A stretch of 64,000 bases of DNA from Vibrio maerlii (GCF_003415655.1 NZ_QRHC01000002.1:372008-436007); one strand, 5' to 3'; positions 44,468-54,121 are shown, counted from the stretch's first letter. Notes: generated by a model not told the origin, from the letters alone. Made by a program: numbers and translations.

Positions 44468-44504
44468 TATAGCGTTTATTAATATTTTTAATAAATTAGC
44501 TATA
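44468..44504. promoter_or_regulatory. Nested inverted repeat between the sulfatase and LysR genes
   Basis: Outer arms TATAGC (44468-44473) and GCTATA (44499-44504) enclose TTTATTA/TAATAAA. This is a plausible LysR binding site, central in the divergent promoter region. Confidence 0.5.
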
Positions 44505-44552
44505 GGTTTGATTTATACTTGAATTCTACTCATCAGAATTAGAAACCCTCAT

Positions 44553-45449
44553 ATGACAAAAGATCTCAACCTACTTAGGCTCTTGATTGTACTCAATGAA
44601 GAGAAACAGACGATTGCTGCAGCGAGAAGGTTAAACGTCAGCCAACCAACGATCAGTGTGATGCTGAGGAAATTACGCGATCAGTTTAACGACCCTTTGT
44701 TTGTTCGTGATAAAAACCAGTTAGAACCGACTCTTCGATGCCAGCAAATATTACAGGGTTTGGCTGGGTTACTTGATGGCCTTGACGCACTTTATGTTGA
44801 TGAGAAATCTTGGGATATAAGTAAACTCTCTGGTGAAATCACGCTGGTTTTTACTCCACCTTTGATGTCTACGATTGCTGCGCCTCTAGTTAGTCAGCTG
44901 TCTAAAGCAGCACCAAATATCACGGTTGATTGCTATCACTGGGGCTTCGATGCCCTGCGTGATATAGAACTCAAGCGCAAGTGTTGGGGTTTTAGTGCAA
45001 ATACGATGGAAACCAATAAGAACATTCTACAAAAAGAGGTTGGCAACGATGAGTTTGTTCTTGTCATGCGTAAATCCCATCCCCTAAATCAAGGAGCCGG
45101 GCTCGGTGAAGTCCTTCAATTCCCATTGTGCGTGAATCTTGTTTATGGTGACTCAAGCAGCTCCAGCAGTGAGCAAATATTTCGCTCTCTAGGTGTGGAG
45201 AAAAAGGTCAGCGTTAGAACCAGTGATGTCATGGTGATGCTCAACTTGGTTGAGAGCAGCGACTATTTGGGCATTATCTCCAAATACCTAGTCAAAAATT
45301 TAGATGAACGGTTCAGTTACATCCCCATCCCATCAGAGCTACCGGCGGAGGCTAATCTTCGCCCACTGTCTCTATTCACTCATCAGAGAAATCGACATGA
45401 TCCACTCACTAAGTGGCTCCATCATCAGGCTCAATCTCTACTGACCTAA
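44553..45449 (+). CDS. LysR-family regulator of the sulfatase / DUF1254 region
   Basis: The protein has 298 residues. It begins DLNLLRLLIVLNEEKQTIAAARRLNVSQPTISVMLRKLRDQF, the NodD/LeuO-like subgroup layout with the first helix close to the N-terminus. The effector domain starts near residue 90 (SGEITLVFTPPL). It is divergent from the sulfatase gene and followed in the same direction by the DUF1254 operon, so either or both may be targets. Confidence 0.88.
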   Translation: MTKDLNLLRLLIVLNEEKQTIAAARRLNVSQPTISVMLRKLRDQFNDPLFVRDKNQLEPTLRCQQILQGLAGLLDGLDALYVDEKSWDISKLSGEITLVFTPPLMSTIAAPLVSQLSKAAPNITVDCYHWGFDALRDIELKRKCWGFSANTMETNKNILQKEVGNDEFVLVMRKSHPLNQGAGLGEVLQFPLCVNLVYGDSSSSSSEQIFRSLGVEKKVSVRTSDVMVMLNLVESSDYLGIISKYLVKNLDERFSYIPIPSELPAEANLRPLSLFTHQRNRHDPLTKWLHHQAQSLLT

Positions 45450-45570
45450 CTCTACAGGCGCAGTAGGATATTAAAAATCATAATAGAGACTATACGTTCT
45501 TATCGATTTGGGGTTTGCTTTCTCCCTGCTTAAATGAGTAACCAATTAAATTAGTTACTCTAGAAGGCAA

Positions 45571-46950
45571 ATGATGAAAAAGTCGATATTAGCTCTATCG
45601 ATATTCTCTGTTATGAGTACACCTATTTTAGCAAACGAGGCCGTTTCTGCTGAAGAGGAGTTAGCTTATAGCTTGGGGATACAAGCACTTATCTATGGTG
45701 CAGGTCCGCTTACTGTCGCGGCGGTAAGAGAAACGTCTACCTCGGTTGACGCGCCCATGAATAATGCGATGGCTCCCATTAACCAAATGGGAAAAACTCG
45801 TGTGCTGTCAGGCCCTCAAGATCGCATTGTCCCTACCGTCAATAACGATACTCTCTATTCTCAAGCTCACTATGATTTAGACCAATCAGGTCCAATAGTG
45901 CTAGAGGTCCCACCGACAAACGAACGCTATTACATCGTTCAGTTGCTCGATGCCTACTCAGACTCCATTGAAGATCTCTACCAAGGCAACACTGGAAAAC
46001 AGGGAGCAAAAGTCCTACTGGTCAAAGAAGGCTGGAATGGCACAGTTCCAGAGGGCATTGATAAAGTCGTTGAATCCAGAACAGACAATGTTTGGCTTAT
46101 CCACCGAACAGGCGTTTCTGGCGATAAAGACCTACCTGAGGCCCTACAAGTTCATGATCGGTTTATTAGCTATCCAGTCGCTGAGTTAGGTAAAGATCAC
46201 CCTCCAGTCGAGTTAAAAGCTGCTACTTCCCGCATTCCTCCGATGGCAAAGCCACAGGGACTGGAGTGGTTTGCTCTCATTGACCGTGAACTACGCAAGA
46301 ACCCAATCAAAGAAGATGCCGTCATCGTGGATCAATTTGACTACATCGGTATTGGAGGAGAATCGCCATTCTCGGCTCAAGACCTCTCGCAAGAACAGCA
46401 ACGTGGTCTACGTCGGGCATTAAAATCGGCGAATCAAATTATCCACTACGCAGGCCGCGATGTTGGCACCACCAATAATGGCTGGTCAATGATGTTTGAA
46501 GGCGGCCGCTACGGTACCGATTTCTTAAGCCGAGCCAGTATCAACCTACGAGCTGCGGGTCTCAATGTGCCTGAGCGTGCGCTTTATCCTAATCGCTATA
46601 CCGATGCGAATGGCGAACAACTTTCTGGTCAACATAGCTACAAAATGGTCATGCCAGCCGATGCACCAGCAGACGCATTTTGGTCTTTAACCATGTATGA
46701 CGCCAAAAATTTGTTCATGGTAGAAAACGAGATAGACCGTTACTCCATCTCAACCAACCGCAAAGATGAGTTGAAGTATGCCAACGACGGTTCTCTACCC
46801 ATCTGTATTGGCTATGAGCGTCCAATCGATGAAAGCTGCAACTGGCTACCCGCGCCCAAAGATGACTTCTACCTGCATATACGCCTTTATGAGCCAACTC
46901 AAGCTGTCCTCAATAACAGCTATTCAATGCCACAAGTGATCAAGCAGTAA
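45571..46950 (+). CDS. DUF1254/DUF1214 domain protein, exported (first copy)
   Basis: The protein has 459 residues with a signal peptide ending STPILA. The N-terminal DUF1254 domain contains RVLSGPQDRIVPTVNNDTLYSQAHYDL, where the V-x-x-N-x-D-T-L-Y-S motif is diagnostic. The C-terminal DUF1214 domain has DAPADAFWSLTMYDAKNLFMVENEIDRYSI and ends with YLHIRLYEPTQAV. The function of this family is unknown; members are often periplasmic and lie beside transport or degradation genes. A related second copy lies 0.8 kb downstream. Confidence 0.9.
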   Translation: MMKKSILALSIFSVMSTPILANEAVSAEEELAYSLGIQALIYGAGPLTVAAVRETSTSVDAPMNNAMAPINQMGKTRVLSGPQDRIVPTVNNDTLYSQAHYDLDQSGPIVLEVPPTNERYYIVQLLDAYSDSIEDLYQGNTGKQGAKVLLVKEGWNGTVPEGIDKVVESRTDNVWLIHRTGVSGDKDLPEALQVHDRFISYPVAELGKDHPPVELKAATSRIPPMAKPQGLEWFALIDRELRKNPIKEDAVIVDQFDYIGIGGESPFSAQDLSQEQQRGLRRALKSANQIIHYAGRDVGTTNNGWSMMFEGGRYGTDFLSRASINLRAAGLNVPERALYPNRYTDANGEQLSGQHSYKMVMPADAPADAFWSLTMYDAKNLFMVENEIDRYSISTNRKDELKYANDGSLPICIGYERPIDESCNWLPAPKDDFYLHIRLYEPTQAVLNNSYSMPQVIKQ

Positions 46951-46971
46951 ACGTCAAGTAAGAGATAAACC

Positions 46972-47736
46972 ATGAAAAAAAGACTATTTTGGCTGCTTCC
47001 TGCCATCAGTGTACCTGTTGCCCTAGCGGGCGATGATGTTCAAGACATGTCTGACCCGCTATCGGTTTATACCCAAGTGGGTGGAGGTATCACAGATAAA
47101 GGCCTGAACCTAAAAGTCGGCCAAACGTATGATACCGGTGTTGAAGGTCTCGCCGGAATGAACATTATTGAGGTCAAAGGCGTTTTGGGGGAAGTCGTCG
47201 GATTTAATAGCGATGAATCCCTGAGAGATGACAGTATCGACTCGATTCGCTTCCGTAACTTCCGAGCAGACCTCACAACAGGCAAAGGCTCCCAAATTGA
47301 TATCTCCTATAACGCAGAACAAGAAACAGGGTCAGCGTCATACAGTTTGATTCGAGCATTACCTTCGCTGGGCCCAGTGAGTCTTTATCCCCTAGCTGGA
47401 GCGGGCGTCGCTTATGCCAACAATACGCTTAAAGATGGAACTAAAATGGGGGGATACACCTTCCCTGGCACCTTCGTTGTTGTGGGAACATACGCCAAAT
47501 TAGCACTCACTGATGATATCTGGCTCAACTACAACCCAATGTACAAATCGACTCTTTCTGGTGACGACAATTACACCGAATACGGGATGGAAGGTGATGA
47601 TAGCGTTTTGACTCATGAGTTTGCGCTTTCGTATCAAATCAACCCTAGGTTTAACGTCCGTTACTTTGCGAATTGGACTGAAAACACCGACTTTTCCAAT
47701 GGTGATCATCGCATCGAATTCAACTATCAACTGTAG
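46972..47736 (+). CDS. Exported beta-rich hypothetical protein (outer-membrane barrel-like)
   Basis: The protein has 254 residues with a signal peptide ending VPVALA. The mature part has repeated amphipathic strands (for example IDSIRFRNFRADLTTG, GSASYSLIRALPSLG and FNVRYFANWTENTDF) and ends IEFNYQL, as outer-membrane barrels do. I do not recognise the family. It lies between the two DUF1254 genes with gaps of about 20 bp, so the three form one operon and may work together at the cell envelope. Confidence 0.75.
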   Translation: MKKRLFWLLPAISVPVALAGDDVQDMSDPLSVYTQVGGGITDKGLNLKVGQTYDTGVEGLAGMNIIEVKGVLGEVVGFNSDESLRDDSIDSIRFRNFRADLTTGKGSQIDISYNAEQETGSASYSLIRALPSLGPVSLYPLAGAGVAYANNTLKDGTKMGGYTFPGTFVVVGTYAKLALTDDIWLNYNPMYKSTLSGDDNYTEYGMEGDDSVLTHEFALSYQINPRFNVRYFANWTENTDFSNGDHRIEFNYQL

Positions 47737-47756
47737 CAGCATTGAGGAGATAAATA

Positions 47757-49133
47757 ATGAACAAACCTAAACAAAACAAACTTGCCGCACTGATGCTTGC
47801 TAGCAGCCTTATGTGTGGATTCAATACATTTGCCAATGCAGAAGAGAGCGTGCGACTGGATATCGCTACGAAGGCCTTTGAAAAACAAGACAAGGAGAAG
47901 CTTGCCCAACTTGCATACGAGTACGCATTCTCCATCGATGAAGCCTACAAGTATTTTTATGAGACAGTTGTAAAAACAGGTTACCCACTTAATCAGTTTC
48001 AAAACATCCGTATTCTCGCAGACCATACTTACACAGCACACCCAACCATAAACAATGACACACTGCATATTATGGGCTGGATGGATGTTGCGGCAGAGCC
48101 GGTGATCATTAGCATCCCAGATCATGATGACGGTCGATACTGGCTATTTCACACCATGAACATGCAGCACTTTACTGACTCTGCGTTCGGCTCCCCACAA
48201 CGTGGGACTGAAGGGGGTATGTTCATGTACGCACTAGAAGGTTGGGAGGGTGAAGTTCCAGAAAGCGTCGATGAAGTGATCTATGTGGAGCACCCACTTG
48301 TGAAGATGATGGGCCGCGTCATGGATATTGGTGGTGAAGACTCCAAAATCGCACAAAAACTACAAGACCAATGGAACGTGCGCACGCTTTCAGAATTCTT
48401 AGGTCAAAAAGGCCCTGAACCAAAGGCAAGACAATACCCAGACCCTGAAAAAAGTAACTGGGTGCAAAGAACCAACTATGTGCTTTCGGAGGGAACAATG
48501 AGAGAGCACGATCAAGAACTACTCGAACTATTTGCCCTATTAGGCTTAGGTCAATCTAACCCTGATAGCTATCTCAGCGCCGACAAGTCAATGATTGAAA
48601 TAGGAAAGGAAAGAGGCCTTAACCGCATTCACAACTCGGGGTTTGATGATTCTAGAGATGTGTTAGGTACACGTGATGAAATGATCCAAGTACCAAGCTA
48701 TCAACACGCTTACGGCACATTTATGGGTCAGTGGGGACTGCCAGCCGAGCATACAATGTATTCGGGTGACTTAGTCGATTCGGATGGCGAACCGTTGGAT
48801 GGCAGCAAATATGACTACACAGTGACGTTCGATGCACCACCCATTGAGGGCGAAGGTTTTTGGTCATACACCGCCTACAGTGGTAAGACTCGTTTAATGG
48901 AAGAGAACAGCATTAATCGACACTCTAGGGGCGATCGCACGCTAGTACCAAACGAGGATGGTACTTACACTATCTACATGAGCTCTGACACCGAAGGCCA
49001 AGAGGATAATCCTAATTTCTTACCGATCCCCGATCACTCTTGGTACGCCATTCTGAGGATGTATGCACCTTCAGATGAGTTAAAGAATGATCAGTGGCAG
49101 CCAACACGATTTAAAAAGATCGCGAAGAAATAA
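47757..49133 (+). CDS. DUF1254/DUF1214 domain protein, exported (second copy)
   Basis: The protein has 458 residues with a signal peptide ending NTFANA. The DUF1254 motif appears as ADHTYTAHPTINNDTLHIMG, with His in place of Tyr at the end of N-x-D-T-L-Y. The DUF1214 domain has EGEGFWSYTAYSGKTRLMEENSINRHS and ends SWYAILRMYAPSDEL. It differs considerably from the first copy and so may bind a different ligand. It is the last gene of the operon, before a terminator. The function is unknown. Confidence 0.9.
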   Translation: MNKPKQNKLAALMLASSLMCGFNTFANAEESVRLDIATKAFEKQDKEKLAQLAYEYAFSIDEAYKYFYETVVKTGYPLNQFQNIRILADHTYTAHPTINNDTLHIMGWMDVAAEPVIISIPDHDDGRYWLFHTMNMQHFTDSAFGSPQRGTEGGMFMYALEGWEGEVPESVDEVIYVEHPLVKMMGRVMDIGGEDSKIAQKLQDQWNVRTLSEFLGQKGPEPKARQYPDPEKSNWVQRTNYVLSEGTMREHDQELLELFALLGLGQSNPDSYLSADKSMIEIGKERGLNRIHNSGFDDSRDVLGTRDEMIQVPSYQHAYGTFMGQWGLPAEHTMYSGDLVDSDGEPLDGSKYDYTVTFDAPPIEGEGFWSYTAYSGKTRLMEENSINRHSRGDRTLVPNEDGTYTIYMSSDTEGQEDNPNFLPIPDHSWYAILRMYAPSDELKNDQWQPTRFKKIAKK

Positions 49134-49193
49134 CCGCTTAGCCTCAACGCAAGTGGTTAACACTGAGGAAAAGATGAACTAGCTTCATCAACA

Positions 49194-49229
49194 AAAAGGC
49201 AGCGAGATCACACCTTCGCTGCCTTTTGA
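49194..49229 (+). terminator. Terminator after the DUF1254 operon
   Basis: AAAAGGCAGCG/CGCTGCCTTTT, with a short loop. It shares the stem with two other terminators in the window. Confidence 0.8.
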
Positions 49230-49273
49230 CTTTGATGCTTGTATTCTAAGTATGAAGCTAGACTCCGCTCCTA

Positions 49274-49438
49274 CAAAAGGTGTCGGTAGGTGTTAAGAAC
49301 GGCATTACCTTAAAGGTGTGGTCTGATTGGATTGGTCAAATCCTTATCTATCCATTCAGTATTGCCTCAGGTACATTGGTCGCCATTTTGGGCAGTGGTT
49401 ATTTCTTGCTGTTAATGATGAGAAGTCGGTTTAACTAG
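49274..49438 (+). pseudogene. C-terminal remnant of a FecCD-type ABC permease
   Basis: One frame ends at the TAG at 49436-49438 and encodes IGQILIYPFSIASGTLVAIL followed by GSGYFLLLMMRSRFN. This matches the extreme C-terminus of FecCD iron-siderophore/cobalamin permeases (a P-x-G-x-x-T-A-L-I-G-x-P-x-F-L-x-L-like ending). Only about 50 codons remain, without a start. It lies upstream of the inverted-repeat element. Confidence 0.55.
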
Positions 49439-49528
49439 CTAAGAAATGGGATTTTGCTCTGCTGATTCTCATCAATCAGGGCAGATTTCATCATGAGTGT
49501 TTAGGTTCTGAAAAAGATAGAATTGTGT

Positions 49529-49794
49529 AGGGTCTGTTGATCTTTCGAGGTTAAATTTTGTTCGAGATAAAATCGTTTTAGGCGCGGCAAGGGGTGTGTA
49601 GCCTAGTCACTCTAAGTAAATACCCCTTAACAAAGCATAAAACGATTTTAGCCGAACCCTTCGGGCAGCGTTTGTGCTTCATTTCTACTGCGTTATCGGC
49701 TTCTCATGTAGGCTAGCTACACATCAAAGCCTCTGCCTTGTAGAAATTTCCCACAAACTGCTGCAAAAACCAGCTCGAAAGGTCAACAGACCCT
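49529..49794. mobile_element. MITE-like element with 21-bp terminal inverted repeats
   Basis: The left end AGGGTCTGTTGATC... (49529-49549) and right end ...GGTCAACAGACCCT (49774-49794) are inverted repeats of 21 bp with a single mismatch. TA occurs at both outer borders (49528-49529 and 49794-49795), as for a TA target duplication. The 266-bp body has no ORF and is itself rich in partial inverted repeats such as AAAATCGTTTTA / TAAAACGATTTTA. It resembles a non-autonomous element common in Vibrio genomes, by memory of the end sequence. It lies between the FecCD remnant and the sugar ABC operon. Confidence 0.8.
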
Positions 49795-49811
49795 AGCAAC
49801 GTTCCGTGTAT

Positions 49812-50912
49812 TTACTGCTTGGTCGGAACTTGCAAACGTTGGTAGGCAACCTCTTTCTCGTCAAACAAGTAGCAACACAATGGGTCTATCGTCAGCGATA
49901 TCTTATCTCCCGCACGAGTTAAATCTCGTTCACCCTTTCTTACGACCCAAGGTTCTTTGTCGCCAGTATCTACATAAAGGTAAGTCTCATTACCCATTTG
50001 CTCGACAAATAACACCTCATTACTGTTTTCTGACGCAGAAAACTCTAAATGCTCAGGGCGCACGCCTAACAGCACCTGTTTCCCAAGATCTTCTCGTGGA
50101 ACCGAAATCGGTAATGTAAGTCGTGTATTGTTTGACATACAGACGGTCACATCAGAGCTAGTGACATCATCGATAGTCACAGGTGTGGTGTTCATCTTTG
50201 GAGAGCCAATAAACTGAGCCACAAACAAATTGCTAGGATGATCGTACAGCTCAAGCGGTGTACCAACCTGCTCCATATTACCCGCGTTTAGCACAACGAT
50301 GCGATCAGCCAGAGTCATCGCTTCAACCTGATCATGAGTGACATAAACAATGGTCGATTTAAGACGCTTATGTAGGTTTGCAATCTCCATACGCATCTGC
50401 ACCCGCAAGCTTGCGTCCAGGTTAGACAAGGGCTCATCAAACAAAAACAGTTTAGGCTCCCGAGCAATCGAGCGACCAATTGCCACGCGCTGACGCTGAC
50501 CACCAGAAAGATCTTTAGGCTTACGTTCCAATAAAGGCTCCAATTGAAGGATTTTTGCCGCATTATCGACGCGTTGATCAATTTCTTCTTGAGGAAGAGC
50601 AGCCAACTCTAACGCAAATGCCATATTCTTACGAACGTTCATATGGGGGTAGAGTGCATAAGATTGGAACACCATACCAATACCGCGCTCTGATGGTGAA
50701 TCGTCATTCACCACATTAGAGTCGATCATCATCTGACCATCAGTGATATCTTCAAGGCCAGCAATCATGCGTAGTAAAGTCGATTTTCCGCAACCGGATG
50801 GACCAACAATCACAATGAACTCACCACTGTTCACGTCTAGATCGAGATTTGGGATAATAGTGGCATTGTCGTTATAACGTTTGCAAATGCCCTTTAAGCT
50901 AAGTTGAGACAT
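49812..50912 (-). CDS. Sugar ABC transporter ATP-binding protein (MsmK/UgpC/MalK family)
   Basis: The protein has 366 residues. The Walker A is GPSGCGKST (about 35-43), the Q-loop follows in QSYALYPHMNV, the signature is LSGGQRQRVAIGR, the Walker B is KLFLFDEPLSNLD and the H-loop is YVTHDQ. The C-terminal OB-type regulatory domain (about 240-360) contains LGVRPEHLEF, typical of the CUT1 branch. It powers import through the two permeases upstream in the operon. The substrate is discussed under the alpha-glucosidase. Confidence 0.94.
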   Translation of the reverse strand: MSQLSLKGICKRYNDNATIIPNLDLDVNSGEFIVIVGPSGCGKSTLLRMIAGLEDITDGQMMIDSNVVNDDSPSERGIGMVFQSYALYPHMNVRKNMAFALELAALPQEEIDQRVDNAAKILQLEPLLERKPKDLSGGQRQRVAIGRSIAREPKLFLFDEPLSNLDASLRVQMRMEIANLHKRLKSTIVYVTHDQVEAMTLADRIVVLNAGNMEQVGTPLELYDHPSNLFVAQFIGSPKMNTTPVTIDDVTSSDVTVCMSNNTRLTLPISVPREDLGKQVLLGVRPEHLEFSASENSNEVLFVEQMGNETYLYVDTGDKEPWVVRKGERDLTRAGDKISLTIDPLCCYLFDEKEVAYQRLQVPTKQ

Positions 50913-50959
50913 AATAAATTCCTTAATTCTTACTAATTCAATACTGCTATTGAGGGCGA

Positions 50960-51808
50960 TTAGCCTTTCACTGCACCGGCCGTTAAACCGCTAACAATGC
51001 GTTTTTGGAAGATGAGTACCAGAGCAATAATCGGTAACGTCACGATGACGGAACCCGCCATGATGCTTCCCCACGGCAATTCAAACTGAGACGTTCCCTG
51101 CATCATGCCAATCGCCACTGGAACTGTGCGATTCTCTGGTGAGATGGTGAACGTAATTGCAAACATGAATTCATTCCATGCACCAACAAACGCCAGTAAA
51201 CCGGTGGTGACCAACGCAGGAGCCATGATAGGAGCAAAGACCTTAGTGATGATGACCCAAGTGCTTGCACCATCGACAATGGCTGCTTCCTCTAACTCTT
51301 TTGGCATGTTTTTCATGAACGTTGTCAGTACCCAAATGGTGAAAGGCAGAGAAAATGTCATGTAAGAAATCACAAGCGAAAATAGTGAATCATATAGACC
51401 AAGGAAGCGAATCAACTCAAACATCCCCGTCAATACGGCGACTTGTGGGAACATTGATACACAAAGAATAGTCAGCAAAATCCCCTGCTTCCCTTTAAAA
51501 CGAATACGCGCCAAAGCAAAAGATGCGACGATAGCCACTAACAGGCATCCTCCAACGGTTAGTCCAGCTACAATTGATGAGTTGAGCAAACTCTTCGCGA
51601 CGCCATTATCAAGCAGCGCACTTGCGTAGTTTTGCCACTCAAACGAAGTCGGTAGAAACGACACCTGAAACAAGTCGTTCCCCGTTTTTAGCGAGGTAAT
51701 GATCGCGTTGTAAAACGGATAGACACAAAATACCGTGACAATAGTGGATGCAACATACAGCATCACTTGATGAGCGTTATATTGCTGTTTACGTGTAAGT
51801 TTCATCAT
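50960..51808 (-). CDS. Sugar ABC transporter permease (MalG/MsmG-like)
   Basis: The protein has 282 residues and six membrane helices. The EAA loop reads LEEAAIVDGASTWVIITKVFAPIMAPAL, the site that touches the ATPase. It ends in the family tail QKRIVSGLTAGAVKG. It overlaps the upstream permease gene by one base. It forms the inner-membrane channel with the MalF-like subunit. Confidence 0.94.
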   Translation of the reverse strand: MMKLTRKQQYNAHQVMLYVASTIVTVFCVYPFYNAIITSLKTGNDLFQVSFLPTSFEWQNYASALLDNGVAKSLLNSSIVAGLTVGGCLLVAIVASFALARIRFKGKQGILLTILCVSMFPQVAVLTGMFELIRFLGLYDSLFSLVISYMTFSLPFTIWVLTTFMKNMPKELEEAAIVDGASTWVIITKVFAPIMAPALVTTGLLAFVGAWNEFMFAITFTISPENRTVPVAIGMMQGTSQFELPWGSIMAGSVIVTLPIIALVLIFQKRIVSGLTAGAVKG

Positions 51809-52776
51809 TAATCCTCGAGTTTGTGCATACGGCTTGCGTATAAGAATGAAACCGCAATACCTGCTACTAACATGAATACCAATACCGATGCGGCAGAGCC
51901 GGCTCCCATTTCTTGATAGGAGATGATTTGGTCGCGCGCATAGCCTGAAATCGATATCGTCGCTTCACTGTTGGAGGTCAATACATAGATAAGGTCAAAC
52001 ACTCGTAGTGCATCCATGATGCGGAAGATAAGTGCCACAACCATCGCGGGCATAATTAACGGGAGTGTGATTCGCCAGAATCTCTGCCAAGCGGTGGCAC
52101 CGTCAACACGGGCAGCCTCATAGAGATCTGCAGGTACCGTTTGCAATGCTGCGAGTAACATCAGCGCCATGAAAGGAATGGTCTTCCATACATCGGCAAA
52201 TACCACTGCCCACATAGAAAGATCAGGCTCTGCAATCCAAGCCAATTTTTCATCGATTAAGCCCAAAAAGGTCAACACATGGTTAATCACACCGTATTGA
52301 TCATGGAACATCCAGCCCCACATTTTTGCCGTTACAATGGTAGGAATCGCCCATGGAACCAAAATGGCTGCACGAATCAGGCCTTGCCCTTTGAACTTCT
52401 GATTCATCAATAAAGCAAATAGCAAACCAAGTACAAGTTCGAAGGACACGGACCAGAAAGTGAACCAAAGCGTGTTACCGACCGCTTGCCACCAAAGAGC
52501 ATCAGCTAATACGCCGTATGCCTCACCTTCAAACATGGTGAAATAGTTTTCAAAACCTACAAAGCTGTAATCATCTGGAGCATCAAGTGCAGCGTCCGTA
52601 AAGCTATAGAAGAATGTACGAATAAGTGGCCAACCAGCAACACCAAATAGAAGAATCAATGCAGGTGCGACAAGGAAGTAAGCCGAACGTGCTCGTTTTT
52701 CTTGAAGACTAAACTTCTTTTTATCGCCGACCTTGGAAGGTTTCTTAGCGGAAGAAGTGTGAATTGTTGTATCCAT
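51808..52776 (-). CDS. Sugar ABC transporter permease (MalF/MsmF-like)
   Basis: The protein has 322 residues. The polar N-terminal tail of about 25 residues is followed by six helices. The EAA loop is LYEAARVDGATAWQRFWRITLPLIMPAM. SARSAYFLVAPALILLFGVAGWPL opens the first helix. It pairs with the MalG-like permease, with which it overlaps by one base. Confidence 0.94.
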   Translation of the reverse strand: MDTTIHTSSAKKPSKVGDKKKFSLQEKRARSAYFLVAPALILLFGVAGWPLIRTFFYSFTDAALDAPDDYSFVGFENYFTMFEGEAYGVLADALWWQAVGNTLWFTFWSVSFELVLGLLFALLMNQKFKGQGLIRAAILVPWAIPTIVTAKMWGWMFHDQYGVINHVLTFLGLIDEKLAWIAEPDLSMWAVVFADVWKTIPFMALMLLAALQTVPADLYEAARVDGATAWQRFWRITLPLIMPAMVVALIFRIMDALRVFDLIYVLTSNSEATISISGYARDQIISYQEMGAGSAASVLVFMLVAGIAVSFLYASRMHKLED

Positions 52777-52804
52777 AAATCAATAACCCTTGAGAAGATT
52801 GATA

Positions 52805-52831
52805 CAACCTGCTGAGCGTATCAGCAGGTTG
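52805..52831 (-). other. Stem-loop after the binding-protein gene of the ABC operon
   Basis: An 11-bp perfect stem CAACCTGCTGA/TCAGCAGGTTG with a 5-nt loop, no T-run, between the binding-protein stop and the first permease start. This is typical of structures that protect the binding-protein mRNA and raise its level over the permeases. Confidence 0.65.
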
Positions 52832-52846
52832 AGCGAAGAGCGTGGA

Positions 52847-54121
52847 TTACTTCCACTTCTTACCTTTCACACGTTTCAGGCGTTTTTCTAACGAAGCAAC
52901 CGCTTCTTCACCTGTTGATTTACCAGTAAGAACATCAAATGACGCGTTGTAGAACGCTTTGGATACCTTCGCGTATTGACGCTTTGTTGGAGCGGCAGGA
53001 CGAGCAACCGCCGCAGCAAAGATGTCTTTGTATTCAGACATGTGTGGTGCGATCTCTAGGATTTCAGGATCATCGTACAGTGACATCAACGTTGGGCTAT
53101 CCCCACCATGTTTGAACTGCATCTTTTGCGCTTCTGGGCTAGTGATAATATCAAGCAATTGCACTGCTGCTTCTGGACTCTTCGTATAACCATTCACCGT
53201 CCACTGCCAACCACCAAGCGTTGCAGCACCGCTGCCACCTTCAGTTCCTGACGGAAGAGGCATAATGCCAACCTTGCCTTTCACCGGGCTTTGATCGCCT
53301 TGGCCTAAAACGTAAGCGTATGGCCAGTTACGCATGAACAAGGCATCACCATTTTGGAATACCGCGCGAGCTTCTTCTTCCATGTAACCCAGTACACCTT
53401 TAGGAGAGATGTTGCCGACCATAGAAGCTGCCATGTCTAACGCTTCAGCTGCTTGTGGGTTATTGATTGAAATGGTGCCATCGTTTTCAACAACACTACC
53501 GCCGCCGTATGAATTCACCCACTCTAGGGCGTCACAAGTTAACCCTTCATAGGCCTTACCTTGGAATACGAACCCCCAAAAATCTTTTTGACCATCTTCT
53601 CGTTCTTTCGCTTGAATCAGTTCAGCCGTAGCTTTGAGCTCTTGCCAAGATTGAGGTGGTGTTTGGTTGTGCTTCTCAAGTAAGTCCTTTCGGTAATACA
53701 ACAAGCCAGCATCAAGCATAGAAGGTAAAGCCACTAATTTGCCATCGACAACGTTGTTATCCCAAGCCCCTTTAAAAAACTCACCTTGGCGAGACTCAAA
53801 ATGAGGAGTGAGATCCAATAAGTGCCTTGCAAAAAGACCAGGCCATACCGTATCAATACGGAATACATCCACTACATCAGCACTCTTTGCCGCAAATGAC
53901 TGCTGATAGATGCCAAGCTTTTCATCAGAGGCAGGCGGTAACTCTACAAACTGAAGTTTATGACCAGTTTCAGATTCAAAGCGTTCTTGAACATACTCAC
54001 AATATGCTTTCTTATGATTAAACGAGTAATCACACTCCCATTTAATCGTATCAGCCTGAGCGTTTACAGATGCCGCAGATGCTAACGCAGCCATGGCTAG
54101 CAAAATCTTATTCTTTTTCAT
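52847..54121 (-). CDS. Sugar ABC transporter substrate-binding protein (MsmE/MalE-like)
   Basis: The protein has 424 residues with a signal peptide (MKKNKILLAMAALASAASVNAQA, no lipobox). The CUT1-type periplasmic-binding fold shows VDVFRIDTVWPGLFARHLLDLT, the GLLYYRKDLLEKHNQTPPQSWQELKATAELI signature and GSGAATLGGWQWTVNGYTKSPEAAVQLLDI. Four Trp/aromatic residues in these blocks could stack sugars. It is the first gene of a four-gene operon and the periplasmic receptor for an oligosaccharide. Confidence 0.93.
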   Translation of the reverse strand: MKKNKILLAMAALASAASVNAQADTIKWECDYSFNHKKAYCEYVQERFESETGHKLQFVELPPASDEKLGIYQQSFAAKSADVVDVFRIDTVWPGLFARHLLDLTPHFESRQGEFFKGAWDNNVVDGKLVALPSMLDAGLLYYRKDLLEKHNQTPPQSWQELKATAELIQAKEREDGQKDFWGFVFQGKAYEGLTCDALEWVNSYGGGSVVENDGTISINNPQAAEALDMAASMVGNISPKGVLGYMEEEARAVFQNGDALFMRNWPYAYVLGQGDQSPVKGKVGIMPLPSGTEGGSGAATLGGWQWTVNGYTKSPEAAVQLLDIITSPEAQKMQFKHGGDSPTLMSLYDDPEILEIAPHMSEYKDIFAAAVARPAAPTKRQYAKVSKAFYNASFDVLTGKSTGEEAVASLEKRLKRVKGKKWK

